The notes beneath the pieces are model-generated. The model ran no database searches, was not told where the DNA came from, and was given only the letters and a program-made list of their open reading frames with translations. Shown in pieces: positions 8,870 to 15,914 of a stretch of 64,000 nucleotides of DNA. The stretch is from the NCBI RefSeq assembly GCF_003967075.1, contig NZ_AP018664.1, positions 2,852,001 to 2,916,000 on the forward strand. Reading direction: 5' to 3'. This DNA comes from Sphingobium amiense (GTDB taxonomy: Bacteria > Pseudomonadota > Alphaproteobacteria > Sphingomonadales > Sphingomonadaceae). Position 1 is the first letter of the stretch. Each line of letters starts with the position of its first letter. The position numbers were made by a program, and so were the translations under genes.

Positions 8870-9562
8870 TTAGAAATTTGCAACGGGTTGCAATTCGACG
8901 CCAGCAAGCGGGACATATCCGGCTCGCAGAGAAGCAACCATTGGCTCTGGCGTTAGCTGGATACAATCCATGAGCTTGCATCGACTGATTGGGTGCCCAT
9001 AACCACCATGCTGCCAGGGCCATAACATATCATCTTGCCAAAGGAGGGGCCGTCTGTCGATTTCCGGAGCAAATACAAATACCCCATCAGGCATGTTAGA
9101 AAGTTCAACCTTCCGCCTATTTGTCCGCTCAGAAATGCGCGCTCCATGACAGCCTTGGTCAATTTGTCGCAGCGGAACCCAATCACGCGGAGAAAACCCC
9201 TGACCAATTTTCCAGGCAGTGATGAATGCAGCAAGAGCAGCGGGACGACATTCTCCACACGGCCTGTGCCCCGCCGCCATAGCAACTGCCTCGTCATGAA
9301 AAAATAAAGGATAATAATGGCCCGGCGTGTCCATTGGCGCTTTCCACCCTTTGCCGTCAAGAATACAGCTCAACCAGCGACGGCTGCGCCATTCCCGGCC
9401 GAGCGTTCCATCGGGCGCGTGAAGATCACCGCGGTTTCCCATAAGCGAACCCTTATGATGGGTTGCTTCAATCGTGCCAAACGGCGTGACGCGATTTTGC
9501 CTTGGGCGCTTCACAGTTGCAACGCACGGCGCATCAAGCGCGAAACCTTCTGCCCGGTCCAT
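8870..9562 (-). CDS. Hypothetical protein with Ada-like GHRPCGECRP motif
   Basis: The 230-residue soluble protein has a conserved-looking core: NRVTPFGTIEATHHKGSLMG, then NRGDLH, WLSCILDGKGW, YYPLFFHDEAVAMAAGHRPC and GECRPAALAAF. The RPCxxCRP arrangement resembles the zinc ligands of Ada-type methyl-acceptor domains, although the rest is not Ada. The C-terminus (QLTPEPMVASLRAGYVPL) also looks like a conserved block. The start at 9562 overlaps the end of the upstream recombinase gene by about 50 bp, so the real start may be further in. The role is unknown; the context suggests a two-gene unit with the recombinase. Confidence 0.65.
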   Translation of the reverse strand: MDRAEGFALDAPCVATVKRPRQNRVTPFGTIEATHHKGSLMGNRGDLHAPDGTLGREWRSRRWLSCILDGKGWKAPMDTPGHYYPLFFHDEAVAMAAGHRPCGECRPAALAAFITAWKIGQGFSPRDWVPLRQIDQGCHGARISERTNRRKVELSNMPDGVFVFAPEIDRRPLLWQDDMLWPWQHGGYGHPISRCKLMDCIQLTPEPMVASLRAGYVPLAGVELQPVANF

Positions 9563-10203
9563 ACACCTCCCCTTGCTGTTGGAATTTCGCGACCTTGAAG
9601 TTCAATCGCGATATCCTCAAAATTTTTCCCGGCATCGCGAAGCGACATAATCAACGGGGCCACGTCTTGCGCTCGCTCATCAGCTTGTCTCGAGCGGGCA
9701 ACAGCACTCGCTTGCGCACCTCTGGCGGCAACACTGGGAAGGTTGCCTCTGTCACCACCGAGAACCACGCCACGCGCCTTCGCAGCTTTCAAAGCTGCCT
9801 TGGTACGATCGGAGATCATCCGCGCCTCGTGTTCGGCAACGGCTGACAAAATGTGGATCGTAAGCCGGTTAGCTTCCGGAAAATCGGCCGCGACGAAATC
9901 GACGCCACTTTCTAAAATGTTAGAGACGAACGCTACGCTACGCGCGAGCCGATCAAGTTTGGCGATTATAAGAGTGGCCCGGTGGAGACGGCAAAGGCCA
10001 AATGCTTTCGCCAGTTCCGGCCGATCAGCGTTACGCCCACTTTCGACTTCAATCTTTTCAGCGATCAATGTGTGTGGGCGCTGAGACAGAAATTTGTGAA
10101 CCGCTTCCTGCTGTGCCTCCAAACCAAGACCACTTCGCCCCTGCCGGTCTGTAGACACCCGGTAATAAGCTATGAACCGTAAATTATCCCAACACTTTGC
10201 CAT
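9511..10203 (-). CDS. Serine recombinase (resolvase/invertase family)
   Basis: ATG 10203 gives MAKCWDNLRFIAYYRVST; a GTG at 10209 is an alternative. The catalytic serine is in YYRVST, followed by QGRSGLGLEAQQEAV, IIAKLDRLARSVAF (catalytic arginines) and LTIHILSAVAEHEARMISDR, all standard for the resolvase domain. The C-terminal part (DIAIELQGREIPTARGGVWT, then VSRLMRRA) is the usual DNA-binding helix-turn-helix. At about 230 residues it is of small resolvase/invertase size. Inverted repeats just upstream (10191-10307) could be its site. Confidence 0.92.
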   Translation of the reverse strand: MAKCWDNLRFIAYYRVSTDRQGRSGLGLEAQQEAVHKFLSQRPHTLIAEKIEVESGRNADRPELAKAFGLCRLHRATLIIAKLDRLARSVAFVSNILESGVDFVAADFPEANRLTIHILSAVAEHEARMISDRTKAALKAAKARGVVLGGDRGNLPSVAARGAQASAVARSRQADERAQDVAPLIMSLRDAGKNFEDIAIELQGREIPTARGGVWTGQKVSRLMRRALQL

Positions 10204-10307
10204 CGGCACTCAGCAACAACCAACGATGTTGCATGATGCAATAGCAAAGTGTTCGTCATTTTTCTATCAAAATTATCTTAAAGTCCTGAATCACTTTTAT
10301 TTGATAG
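10191..10307. promoter_or_regulatory. Cluster of inverted repeats upstream of the serine recombinase (candidate res/crossover site)
   Basis: Three inverted repeats are visible. AACACTTTG (10191-10199) pairs with CAAAGTGTT (10245-10253). TTGCATGATGCAA (10229-10241) is a 6+1+6 palindrome. CTATCAAA (10264-10271) pairs with TTTGATAG (10300-10307). The region is AT-rich compared with its surroundings. The location ahead of a resolvase gene is where res sites are often found; the function is inferred. Confidence 0.4.
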
Positions 10308-10778
10308 TGGTTGATAAGTTATTGTGCATTGTTCATTGGCCCATGCCGAAAACATAACATGGTTGCCTTTTTCCTTGTCCCGCCACCATGATGTATTTGA
10401 GCGCTCATAATGCTTGTCTGGAATTCCATATGCGGCAGCCATCTCACCAGCAAGTTTGAAGCAATCTAGGGGTGCCTTCAGGTGTAGCGTCGCCCGGTCC
10501 AGCCGATCATTTGAAAAATGGAATTCCACATCAAATTGACGTCCGCCTGTTTGGTATGGCGCATGCATGGTTGGAGCATCCGCAGCAATTTCTGGAAGAT
10601 GATCTCTGAGCATCGGATCGACCGAATTCGGGTCAAATACCAGCGGCTGCGTTTTGCCACCTGATGCGCCCGCAACCTCTGCCGACGACATGCCCCACTG
10701 GGTGTATTGCCAACCCGCTTGAGCCACCGACGGCACCGATACTGCAGCCAATCCGATAATCACTCGCGCCAATTCCAT
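10278..10778 (-). CDS. Secreted hypothetical protein
   Basis: ATG 10778 is preceded by a strong GGAGGGA ribosome-binding site. The 166-residue product starts MELARVIIGLAAVSVPSVAQ with a signal peptide cleaved after AQA. The mature part begins GWQYTQWGMSSAEVAGAS, a pattern seen in small periplasmic proteins. It has two cysteines (DCFKLAG and NEQCTITYQ) that could form a disulfide. I do not recognise a named family. It is divergent from the XRE regulator at 10867, with the paired palindromes between them. Confidence 0.65.
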   Translation of the reverse strand: MELARVIIGLAAVSVPSVAQAGWQYTQWGMSSAEVAGASGGKTQPLVFDPNSVDPMLRDHLPEIAADAPTMHAPYQTGGRQFDVEFHFSNDRLDRATLHLKAPLDCFKLAGEMAAAYGIPDKHYERSNTSWWRDKEKGNHVMFSAWANEQCTITYQPLSNKSDSGL

Positions 10779-10816
10779 ATTCCCTCCGGAAGCCAATTAC
10801 CTTTCAACCATCATTA

Positions 10817-10845
10817 GGGACTATAGTCCCTGGTGACTATAGTCA
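10817..10845. promoter_or_regulatory. Tandem palindromic operator (C-box-like)
   Basis: GGGACTATAGTCCC (10817-10830) and TGACTATAGTCA (10834-10845) are both perfect palindromes sharing the core GACTATAGTC, centred 16 bp apart. GACT...AGTC pairs with a GTG-type spacer are the hallmark of C-boxes bound by restriction-modification controller proteins. The sites lie 21 bp before ATG 10867 and 39 bp from the divergent start at 10778, so they could control both genes. Confidence 0.75.
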
Positions 10846-10866
10846 TTGTCGCCGATTCACTCGACG

Positions 10867-11073
10867 ATGGAGGATTGGCGGATCAGGGTCGGCAAAAATG
10901 TGCGCAGGTTGCGAGAAGATCGTGGCCTGACCCAAGAACGGATAGCCTTCGACGCGAAAATCGATCTTACCTATTTGGGCGGCATCGAGCGCGGAAAGCG
11001 CAATCCCAGCTTGCTCGTCATGGTTCGCATTTCCGACGCGCTAGGCGTCGCGGTCACCGAGCTAGTGGCCTGA
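10867..11073 (+). CDS. Small XRE-family regulator resembling R-M controller (C) proteins
   Basis: ATG 10867 gives a 68-residue protein: EDWRIRVGKNVRRLREDRG, LTQERIAFDAKIDLTYLGGI, ERGKRNPSLLVMVRISDAL. It is a single helix-turn-helix with almost nothing else, the size and layout of C proteins. GIERGKRNPSL is a signature stretch of that group. TTG 10846 is a possible longer start but would begin inside the operator region. There is no Shine-Dalgarno sequence, so a leaderless transcript from the adjacent operator is plausible, as is known for several C genes. No restriction enzyme gene lies next to it. Calling it a C protein is inference from motif plus operator. Confidence 0.75.
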   Translation: MEDWRIRVGKNVRRLREDRGLTQERIAFDAKIDLTYLGGIERGKRNPSLLVMVRISDALGVAVTELVA

Positions 11074-11114
11074 TTGATGGTGGGCTTACGCCAGCTTTGA
11101 AACCGCACGCATTA

Positions 11115-12359
11115 TTAGAGCATCATCTGCGATCGCATTTTTTCCTTGAGGCGATCCAATGCCAGCCGAGCCATGAACGAGCGTTTGGGATTGTACCTGG
11201 CTAACACTTGTATCATGCGGAAGGACCAACTTGCCGCTCCTTGCCACAATGAGAAAGAGCCAATTCGTGATGACACTTCGTGCCAGACTTTCATCGGGCC
11301 GCTAGGGCCGTCTGCCCGATTTAAGATGCGGTCGAATTGGAGGATCGCTCGGTGAAGATGGTGATCCTGCGGACCTACGATCGTTCGGTGGCGCTGCATC
11401 CTGAGTTGGTATCCGAGGAATTTGAAGCCTTGATCGCAACGGCGTAATTGCTTTTGTACAACGGTCAACTGTGAGTTGGAGCAGCCGCCAAATGCAGCGA
11501 CCAGGGCCTCGAAATTCTGGAGAGCCTCTCGACGGGTCCGACCTCCAACAAGGAAGTTGTCACCGAAATTGACGGTCGCGAAATCAGGCGACAGCTTTGC
11601 GAGCTGCTGCGCAACGAACGCATCCGCAACGGCAGGAGAGGTTCTCGCCCCCTGGGGTAATCCCCTAAACGCAGTCAAAGCATGTACGGCCGTGCTGCAG
11701 CCTTTCATAAACCGTGGGTAGGTATACCTCGGGTTAGCATGGTCCGACGTAATCACTACGTGGGATATCCTACCGTCGACAGGAAGAAGTCTTGCGACTT
11801 CCTCTTTACCAATCGAGGGGTAGAAATTGGTGATGTCGGCTTCGATAATCCAACGCCAATCCCGATCGCGCATCAGCGCGATGGCATGTCGGACCGCGTG
11901 ATCAACGCCGCGCTGGAGAAAACAGCGGTCATCGCGTTTTAGAAACGGCTGGATAGCATGGCCTACCTGTTCTTGTAGAACGCGGCTTTCCCATCCGAAT
12001 GCGAGGTAGAGCCTTTCGCCGCCGCTTGGTTTGCGTTTCGCTCGCACTTCAACGTATTCCATTGTGCCCCGCCACGGCGACAAAGTCTCCGCACGAGCGA
12101 CAGCATCTCGCTTTTTCAGGCGATCGACTGGGCGCAAATTTGCATTCGCTTCAATCGCCGCGACGATTTTGCTCGCACGACCCCGAAGGGAACGCTGCAT
12201 TATCGCCCTAGCGCGATAAACCTCTCCATTCGCTAGCGCCGTTGCGATCCGGCGATCCACCTTAGCCTGAGCGCGAACGGCACGCTTGGTCAAGTTTCGC
12301 CATGCCGGCCGATTGGCTTCTCTTGCGGGGCTAGCACCGTTATGCATATTGCCCACCAT
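11115..12359 (-). CDS. Reverse transcriptase-like protein with FGDN in motif C
   Basis: Counting from ATG 12359 (MVGNMHNGAS, 414 residues), the reverse transcriptase blocks are in order. A basic block RAKRKPSGGERLYLAFGW lies near 107-123. Motif A is EADITNFYPSI near 173-183 and motif B is RGLPQGARTSPAVADAF near 232-248. Motif C is VNFGDNFLVGG near 263-273, and a QGFKFLGYQL block follows. Motif C has Asn where YxDD enzymes have the second Asp. There is no visible maturase or endonuclease domain, and I saw no intron RNA around it. ATG 12347 with GGTGGG upstream and ATG 12449 are alternative starts. It overlaps the upstream zinc/HTH gene, suggesting co-translation. It could be an orphan or defence-type reverse transcriptase; activity is not certain. 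Confidence 0.82.
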   Translation of the reverse strand: MVGNMHNGASPAREANRPAWRNLTKRAVRAQAKVDRRIATALANGEVYRARAIMQRSLRGRASKIVAAIEANANLRPVDRLKKRDAVARAETLSPWRGTMEYVEVRAKRKPSGGERLYLAFGWESRVLQEQVGHAIQPFLKRDDRCFLQRGVDHAVRHAIALMRDRDWRWIIEADITNFYPSIGKEEVARLLPVDGRISHVVITSDHANPRYTYPRFMKGCSTAVHALTAFRGLPQGARTSPAVADAFVAQQLAKLSPDFATVNFGDNFLVGGRTRREALQNFEALVAAFGGCSNSQLTVVQKQLRRCDQGFKFLGYQLRMQRHRTIVGPQDHHLHRAILQFDRILNRADGPSGPMKVWHEVSSRIGSFSLWQGAASWSFRMIQVLARYNPKRSFMARLALDRLKEKMRSQMML

Positions 12360-12966
12360 AGCGATAGCGATGACGTCCGAGTTCGGTTGCCTCGTTGCAA
12401 CGGGTTGCAAAATCTCGCGTCCCGTTCGTATTTTGCGATGTGTGCGCACTATCGAGGATAGTCGCGAGCATCTTCATAATAGGGTCTACAGCCTGCTCGG
12501 CTTGATAGCGCAGCCGCTGCGGAGCGGTCACAAGGTCAAGTTCAAAGAGGCGCTGCATCGCCCGGCCGGCCCGCAGAATGCTGGTCACGTCGTCTTTCGC
12601 CACGCCCCGCGACAATGCATAAGCATATATGGCGTTGAGATGCCTCAGCTTCGTCTCCAGCATCTCACCAATTGCATCCTCTGCTTTTTCGAGTGGGCAC
12701 ATCGCTTCCAGTAGTTCGCCAGATAGACAGACGCGCGGTGCGTCGGCAGGAGCAACGCTTGCAGGGATGGGACGCGAAGAGAACAAGAATGCGTCGACGT
12801 TGCCGGCGTAGGCAAGCGCTCGCTCTGTGCACCGCCGTTGATGGCGATGTAATGCAGACTTTGAGACCCCGAAATTCGCAGCGGTCGCGATCAACTTCCC
12901 GCCGGTCGCCAACGCTGTGTCGATCGCAGCCGAGTGCGAATGATTGCAGATCGAACAACGGGTCAT
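12340..12966 (-). CDS. Zinc-finger/helix-turn-helix protein of unknown function
   Basis: ATG 12966 gives 208 residues starting MTRCSICNHSHSAAIDTALA. A CxxC...H cluster is followed by a helix-turn-helix, FGVSKSALHRHQRRC, in the first 50 residues, with a cysteine closing the domain. This resembles the N-terminus of phage and plasmid DNA-recognition proteins. The rest is helical (EDAIGEMLETKLRHLNAI, AGRAMQRLFELDLV) with no motif I can name. Its stop overlaps the reverse transcriptase start region, so the two are probably one operon. The role may be DNA binding for the reverse transcriptase; that is a guess from position. Confidence 0.6.
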   Translation of the reverse strand: MTRCSICNHSHSAAIDTALATGGKLIATAANFGVSKSALHRHQRRCTERALAYAGNVDAFLFSSRPIPASVAPADAPRVCLSGELLEAMCPLEKAEDAIGEMLETKLRHLNAIYAYALSRGVAKDDVTSILRAGRAMQRLFELDLVTAPQRLRYQAEQAVDPIMKMLATILDSAHTSQNTNGTRDFATRCNEATELGRHRYRYGGQYA

Positions 12967-13041
12967 CACCGCATCCTGCTTTACTTTTCCCACTTCCCGC
13001 ATCATTTCCCGCCGCCCATAGCCTCGAGCATCGCCAGCCGC

Positions 13042-13437
13042 TCAGGCTGCTTGTCTGGCTTTGCGCCGGACGATCGCGTCCACCACAGATCGAGGGACGA
13101 TCACGTCAGCCACCAGCCGCGCACCAGCCTTGTCAAACAGTGTGGCTGCCTCAGCGTTGAATTTGGTGGCTTGGAACAAAAACCAGCGTGCCGTCTCGCG
13201 TGGGACAATATCCCGAACGAAGCCAGCAACGTATTCAAGCCGGAATGACGCCTGGAGCGCTTGCCACGCCGGGAGCAGGTCTTCCGGCGGAACACGCATC
13301 ACGTTGGCAGGGCATTCTGACAAGGCATTGACCTGATCCCAGCCAAAAGCTGCCCGCTGCCCCGCCTTGAGGCCGGACAATTGTGTACGCACTCCAGCGA
13401 CAATTTCCCGTCCCGATATATAGCCGTCCAGTGGCAC
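13042..13437 (-). CDS. Hypothetical protein, second gene of the reverse-transcriptase cluster
   Basis: GTG 13437 lies one base after the stop of the preceding gene, giving a 131-residue protein that begins VPLDGYISGREIVAGVRTQL. It contains WQALQASFRLEYVAGFVRDI and ends in a basic helix, PRSVVDAIVRRKARQAA. There are no transmembrane segments, no catalytic motif that I see, and no family I recognise. The tight spacing on both sides supports one transcription unit running toward the reverse transcriptase. Confidence 0.5.
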   Translation of the reverse strand: MPLDGYISGREIVAGVRTQLSGLKAGQRAAFGWDQVNALSECPANVMRVPPEDLLPAWQALQASFRLEYVAGFVRDIVPRETARWFLFQATKFNAEAATLFDKAGARLVADVIVPRSVVDAIVRRKARQAA

Positions 13438-13438
13438 G

Positions 13439-13855
13439 TTAAGCTTCCCGCGGCATAATGACCCGATAACCATCTGGGCCACCCAAGCTGTTGACCACAG
13501 GTCGGATCAGCCCGCGCCTGAGCAGTTCATCCTTGGCACATACGGCCCGGATGCGACCAATACCCAGTACTTCACCGGCACGCTCAGCTACTAAGTCTAC
13601 AGGACGCCCGTTATTTCGCTCCGCCTCCGACTTCATTGCCACAAGAAGCAATCCGCCATCCGGCGACAGACGCAGCTTGGCAATACATGGGTCGAGCTTA
13701 ACTTGATCCCTCTTCTGAGCTTGGGTCGGAGTATGGCTGCCGAGTTGCAACGCGAATGCCTGCTCCACGGCTGCGCCAGTCGTTGGCGCAGCACCGCCAG
13801 CCGATGACGCAACTGCGCGATGAACACGTCCGGCTTGCCGCCGCTGCTCATTCAA
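13439..13855 (-). CDS. Hypothetical protein, possibly 5'-truncated by IS1380 copy 2
   Basis: The frame is open from the IS1380 edge at 13905, and its only starts are TTG 13855 (138 residues) or weaker CTG codons upstream. The in-frame region before it reads LKSELLPTLADRK, which looks like coding sequence. The N-terminus may therefore have been removed by the IS. The C-terminal part (GEVLGIGRIRAVCAKDELLR, RGLIRPVVNSLGGPDGYRVI) resembles a winged-helix DNA-binding fold. I do not recognise a family. It is the first visible gene of the minus-strand cluster ending in the reverse transcriptase. Confidence 0.5.
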   Translation of the reverse strand: MNEQRRQAGRVHRAVASSAGGAAPTTGAAVEQAFALQLGSHTPTQAQKRDQVKLDPCIAKLRLSPDGGLLLVAMKSEAERNNGRPVDLVAERAGEVLGIGRIRAVCAKDELLRRGLIRPVVNSLGGPDGYRVIMPREA

Positions 13856-13905
13856 CTTGCGATCCGCCAGTGTTGGAAGCAGTTCCGATTTCAGTGTAGA
13901 TAATC

Positions 13906-15559
13906 CTAGCCCGCCTTATTCACCAAAAGTGTCCTGAAGGGTTGGCGGGAGTGGCGTAAGCCTCTGATCTGAATTAGGAACTGGGTGTCTAAGCCGAACC
14001 TGCCGCAGGGCAGAAAATGCCACGGGCCACACCCGCCATGAACGATGATATCGCAAGCTCATTTGGATTCCCAGCAGTCGGCCGCAAGAAAATCACAGCT
14101 GCGTTCGACGGTGGCCGGCTTACCTCGGATGGCGGTGTTCTACTGCTTGCACAGGCCGAGCGCGCGATGGGGATTTGCCAGCGCCTGGCGGCTTGTATTG
14201 CCGATCCGCGCGATCCAGCGCGGGTGATCCATCGCCTGGATGACATTCTGCGTGCCCGTGTGTTCGCGATTGCGTGCGGCTATGAGGATGCCGATGATCT
14301 CGATGCTCTGCGCGACGATCCAGGCTTCCGCCTGGCGCTCGGCAAGCTGCCGGAATCGGGCGCGGGGCTGGCCAGCCAACCGACGATGAGCCGGTGGGAA
14401 AATGCACCGACTACGCGCGAACTGGCCAGCATGATGGCCGCGATGATCGACATCTACTGCGCCAGCTATCCCGCCCCTCCGACAGCGGTCACGCTGGATA
14501 TCGACGACACGTGCGACGTCGTGCATGGCTATCAACAGCTCTCGTTCTGGAACGGGCATCATGGGGAGCGCTGCTTCCTACCGATCCATATCTACGACAC
14601 CGCGACCGGCAGGCCGGTGGCCATGCTGCTGCGCACAGGCAAGACGCCTTCTGGAAAGGAGGCGGCGGGGCACATCCGACGCCTGGTGCGTCACCTGCGC
14701 CGTAATTGGCCCGATACCCACATCACTATCCGCGGCGACGGGCACTATGGTCGACCCGAGGTCATGGCCTACTGCGATGCGGCCCGCGTCGATTACGTGT
14801 TCGGCCTGCCCACCAATTCAGCGCTGCGCGCCGATCCCGCCATTGTTGCGGTCGCCGATGCCTGCGCGGTCAAGCGCGCCCAGCGTCAGTGTCCCGTCCT
14901 GCGCAACTATGCCGAGACCCGCTATGGGGCAAAGACCTGGAAGTGCCAGCGTCGCGTCGTTGCACGGATCGAGGCCAGCACGCTGGGCATGGACATCCGC
15001 TATGTCGTCACCTCGTTGGCAACAGGATCGGCCGAGCACATCTACGACACGCTCTACTGCGCGCGTGGTCAGGCCGAGAACCTGATCAAGCGCCACAAGT
15101 CCCAGCTCGCCAGCGACCGAACCTCGTGCCGCTCGGCCAATGCCAATCAGATGCGCCTGATACTGCACACTGCCGCATACTGGCTGCTATGGCGCATCCA
15201 GCAGGCGATGCCCAGGACCGCTGCTCTGGCAAGCGCGGAGTTTACCACCTTGCGCCTGCGGCTGCTCAAGGTCGCTGCGCGCGTCGTAGAAAGTGCTAGC
15301 CGCATCCGCATTGCCTTCGCTTCCGCCTGTCCGGATGCCGACCTGTTCCGCGCCCTCGTTCTCCGGCTGAAGCCTGCGCCGACGTAGCCCATGCGGCAGC
15401 GCCGCAGAACTCCGAGCCCAGCCCTTCAACCCGAAAAGCCCATCAATCCGAATGCGGTGAAACAAACGCCAGCGATGCCGGTCGTCCGCGCAATACAGCC
15501 AGCCGCAGCAAATGCCCAGAGCGGGCCCGAAACCGAGCGTCGTGAATAAGAGAGGCTAG
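13906..15559 (+). mobile_element. IS1380-family insertion sequence, copy 2 (1,654 bp)
   Basis: The left end CTAGCCCGCCTTATTCACC at 13906 faces CTAGCCTCTCTTATTCACG read inward from 15559. Length equals copy 1 exactly and orientation is opposite. Flanks (ataatc and ccgcca) do not form a duplication. Its insertion seems to have cut the gene to its left. Confidence 0.9.
14017..15387 (+). CDS. IS1380 family transposase
   Basis: This 456-residue protein starts MPRATPAMNDDIASSF and is closely similar along its whole length to the transposase of copy 1, with scattered substitutions and no gaps. LDIDDTCDVVHG, RGDGHYGRPE and CARGQAENLIKRHK mark the catalytic regions. The two copies end differently (ALVLRLKPAPT here, AIAISLRPAPT in copy 1). 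It appears intact and would be able to act on both copies. Confidence 0.92.
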   Translation: MPRATPAMNDDIASSFGFPAVGRKKITAAFDGGRLTSDGGVLLLAQAERAMGICQRLAACIADPRDPARVIHRLDDILRARVFAIACGYEDADDLDALRDDPGFRLALGKLPESGAGLASQPTMSRWENAPTTRELASMMAAMIDIYCASYPAPPTAVTLDIDDTCDVVHGYQQLSFWNGHHGERCFLPIHIYDTATGRPVAMLLRTGKTPSGKEAAGHIRRLVRHLRRNWPDTHITIRGDGHYGRPEVMAYCDAARVDYVFGLPTNSALRADPAIVAVADACAVKRAQRQCPVLRNYAETRYGAKTWKCQRRVVARIEASTLGMDIRYVVTSLATGSAEHIYDTLYCARGQAENLIKRHKSQLASDRTSCRSANANQMRLILHTAAYWLLWRIQQAMPRTAALASAEFTTLRLRLLKVAARVVESASRIRIAFASACPDADLFRALVLRLKPAPT

Positions 15560-15566
15560 CCGCCAA

Positions 15567-15806
15567 TCAGTCATGTCGGTTCTCCTTGACATCGCCCATT
15601 GCAACTGGGTTCAATTCCGCAGGCGCTAGATCGAGATGTTCCGCGAGAAGTCGGCGAACAAATCCAGAGCGCGAGATAGGTTCGCCCAGCGAACTCCCAT
15701 TCCACCGCTCAACGGCCAAGTCTAACGCATCAAGCAAAACTGGTGATGCACGCAGGCAGATATTTTGCCGCCGCCGTGAGCTCACCGGATCAATGATAAC
15801 ATTCAC
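15567..15806 (-). CDS. Small ribbon-helix-helix-like protein next to the integrase
   Basis: A 79-residue protein: after MNVIIDPVSSRRRQ comes NICLRASPVLLDALDLAVER and then PISRSGFVRRLLAEHLDLAP. A short basic strand followed by two helices matches the general CopG/Arc ribbon-helix-helix pattern. It lies 108 bp downstream of the integrase on the same strand, and 8-bp inverted repeats (GCATCAAC at 15868-15875, GTTGATGC at 15897-15904) precede it. It may be a regulator or recombination directionality factor of the island. The 3' end lies 7 bp from IS1380 copy 2 but looks complete. Confidence 0.55.
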   Translation of the reverse strand: MNVIIDPVSSRRRQNICLRASPVLLDALDLAVERWNGSSLGEPISRSGFVRRLLAEHLDLAPAELNPVAMGDVKENRHD

Positions 15807-15867
15807 AATAACTACCTATCACCGCCGCAATGACTTCTGCATAACGATATAGATAGTAATATTCATC

Positions 15868-15904
15868 GCATCAACAGCTTTTTTATTGACAAACAAGTTG
15901 ATGC
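15868..15904. repeat. Inverted repeat between integrase and ribbon-helix-helix gene
   Basis: GCATCAAC and GTTGATGC form a perfect 8-bp inverted repeat with a 21-base AT-rich spacer containing TTTTTTATTGACA. It lies immediately beyond the integrase stop and about 60 bp before the small gene, so it may be an operator or part of a transcription signal. Confidence 0.4.
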
Positions 15905-15914
15905 ATGCGTGGCG

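Noticed and set aside
4208..15559. Composite transposon formed by the two IS1380 copies
   Set aside because: There is no target duplication at the outer ends, and the middle contains an unrelated IS256 and island genes, so mobilisation as one unit is not supported.
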